Positions 63,085 through 64,000 of a stretch of 64,000 nucleotides of DNA are shown here, piece after piece (positions within the stretch are counted from its first letter, which is position 1; each line of letters begins with the position of its first letter). The stretch is from Massilia sp. BJB1822 (GTDB lineage: Bacteria > Pseudomonadota > Gammaproteobacteria > Burkholderiales > Burkholderiaceae_D), in NCBI RefSeq assembly GCF_013369485.1, contig NZ_JABWEB010000012.1, positions 62,001-126,000 of the forward strand, read 5' to 3'. Both the position numbers and the translations under genes were made by a program. Below the pieces are notes generated by a model. It saw nothing but the letters and a program-made list of their open reading frames with translations. It ran no database searches and was not told the DNA's origin.

Positions 63085-64000
63085 TGCAGCGTTCCCCATC
63101 CTCTAATTCCGTATCGGATCTGGCGCAAGCCACGCCAACCAGCGGCGGCTCGCCGGAACCGAGCAAGGCCAATATCGGCAAGTCGCATGACGATCAGTTG
63201 CGCGCAAAACCCGCCGCCTTATCGGAGCAGCAGCGGAGTTTATTGCGCGAGGCGCTGGATCTGGATACGCGGCGCGATCTGGTTGGCAAGAAGCCAGCGC
63301 AATCCAGAGAGCGCAGCTTGAAGGAAATGGCGGCAATGGATAAGGGCAGCGGTTCGGCGCTGCGCGCCCAGCCAGCCGTCGACAACAATCCCAAACCGCT
63401 GTTGCGGCCGCGGCCCTTGCTGGCGAATCACACGGACCTGATCCAGGATGCCGCGCAGGCGCTCGCCAAACGCGGCGTCCTGCCGGCGGATAATTTGATC
63501 AAGACTGCCTATTCTGGAAGGGAAGTTCCGCGCGAGCGCAAGATTGCCGATAATCTGATTCTGGACGCCAACCTCCATTTTGAGGCGCATCTGCAGCGGG
63601 AAATCGAACACAATACGCATTTTCTCGATTGCGTGAAGGACGCGACGAAGCTTATCCATCAGCAGCTGAATATCGAATCGCTGCGCGATATCGACCTGGA
63701 TAATATAGAGCAGGATATTCGGGAGGTGCGCCTGGAGACGGTGAAAGAGATGCTGAAAGACTTCTACCAGGACGAGACGCTACAGCCCCTACTCAAAGAG
63801 GGCAAATGGGACGACAAGACATTCAAGGGAGTGGCTTTCAAGTTCCGCGAAGATATTCCCGGCACGCCGGGCGAGGTGGCCGACAAAAAGGATGTCGCCG
63901 TTGGTTTGCTCAAGCTGTACAAGATGCTGGAAACCCAGAAGCCCTATTTTGGTGGATCGGTCGAATACATGGATAAGCGCAAGGAGAGCCTGGAACACTG
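63085..64000 (+). CDS. Ser-rich effector-like protein, 3' end beyond the window
   Basis: The frame is open from the ATG at 63085 to the window end (305 codons), with AAGGAG 9 bases upstream. The first ~50 residues are rich in Ser, Pro, Gln and polar residues (MQRSPSSNSVSDLAQ), with no signal peptide, as in injected effectors; the rest is helical and charged (LHFEAHLQREIEHNTHFLD, KEMLKDFYQDE). I do not recognise a domain. No hrp-box-like site was found in the 96 bases upstream. The effector idea rests on the N-terminus and on the neighbourhood only. Confidence 0.5.

Overview
The window looks like chromosomal DNA of a GC-rich betaproteobacterium, probably Oxalobacteraceae (Massilia, Duganella, Janthinobacterium or a relative). 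The reasons are the high third-position GC, a PEP-CTERM protein, LamB and TonB receptor paralogues, and an Hrp-style regulator set. No tRNA, rRNA, CRISPR array or insertion sequence was seen.

Layout. 1-10.2 kb is mixed housekeeping or accessory DNA: a cut SGNH hydrolase, a membrane protein, an oversized apolipoprotein N-acyltransferase-like protein, a LysR/racemase pair, a small effector-like ORF with an ADP-ribosyltransferase-like motif, a chemoreceptor, a PEP-CTERM protein and a serine hydrolase. 10.3-15.1 kb is a regulatory island: a HrpL-type ECF sigma factor behind a textbook sigma-54 promoter, a CesT-like secretion chaperone behind a second, slightly degenerate sigma-54 site, a receiver-PAS protein that has lost its phospho-acceptor Asp, a histidine kinase and an NtrC-type activator. 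15.1-27.4 kb is an R64-like type IVb pilus operon (pilL-N-O-P-Q-R-S-M-V-V-T) with a sigma-54 promoter and an hrp-box-like site upstream. 27.5-31.9 kb holds two AT-richer paralogous genes for large effector-like proteins, each behind an hrp-box-like promoter. 32.2-40.1 kb is a carbohydrate uptake operon (binding protein, two permeases, Gfo/Idh dehydrogenase, ATPase, LamB porin) with an AraC regulator. 40.1-43.7 kb has a receiver-less sigma-54 activator with a C-terminal degenerate Fic-like domain, and a PilT-like ATPase. 43.9-57.6 kb is a complete virB1-virB11/virD4 type IV secretion operon ending in traX; its VirD4 carries about 620 extra residues. 57.8-63.0 kb is a FecI/FecR/TonB-receptor signalling set with an MBL-fold enzyme. 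The window ends inside another Ser-rich effector-like gene.

Main idea. The pieces fit one cascade: NtrC-type and HrpS-like activators plus sigma-54 drive the hrpL-like gene, and the HrpL-like sigma then reads GGAACY-N15/16-CNACNNA promoters. Such sites stand in front of three effector-like genes, the pil operon and the virB operon. This would put a VirB/D4 secretion system and a type IVb pilus, rather than only a type III system, under Hrp control. The motifs and gene order are seen directly; the regulatory wiring and effector roles are inference.
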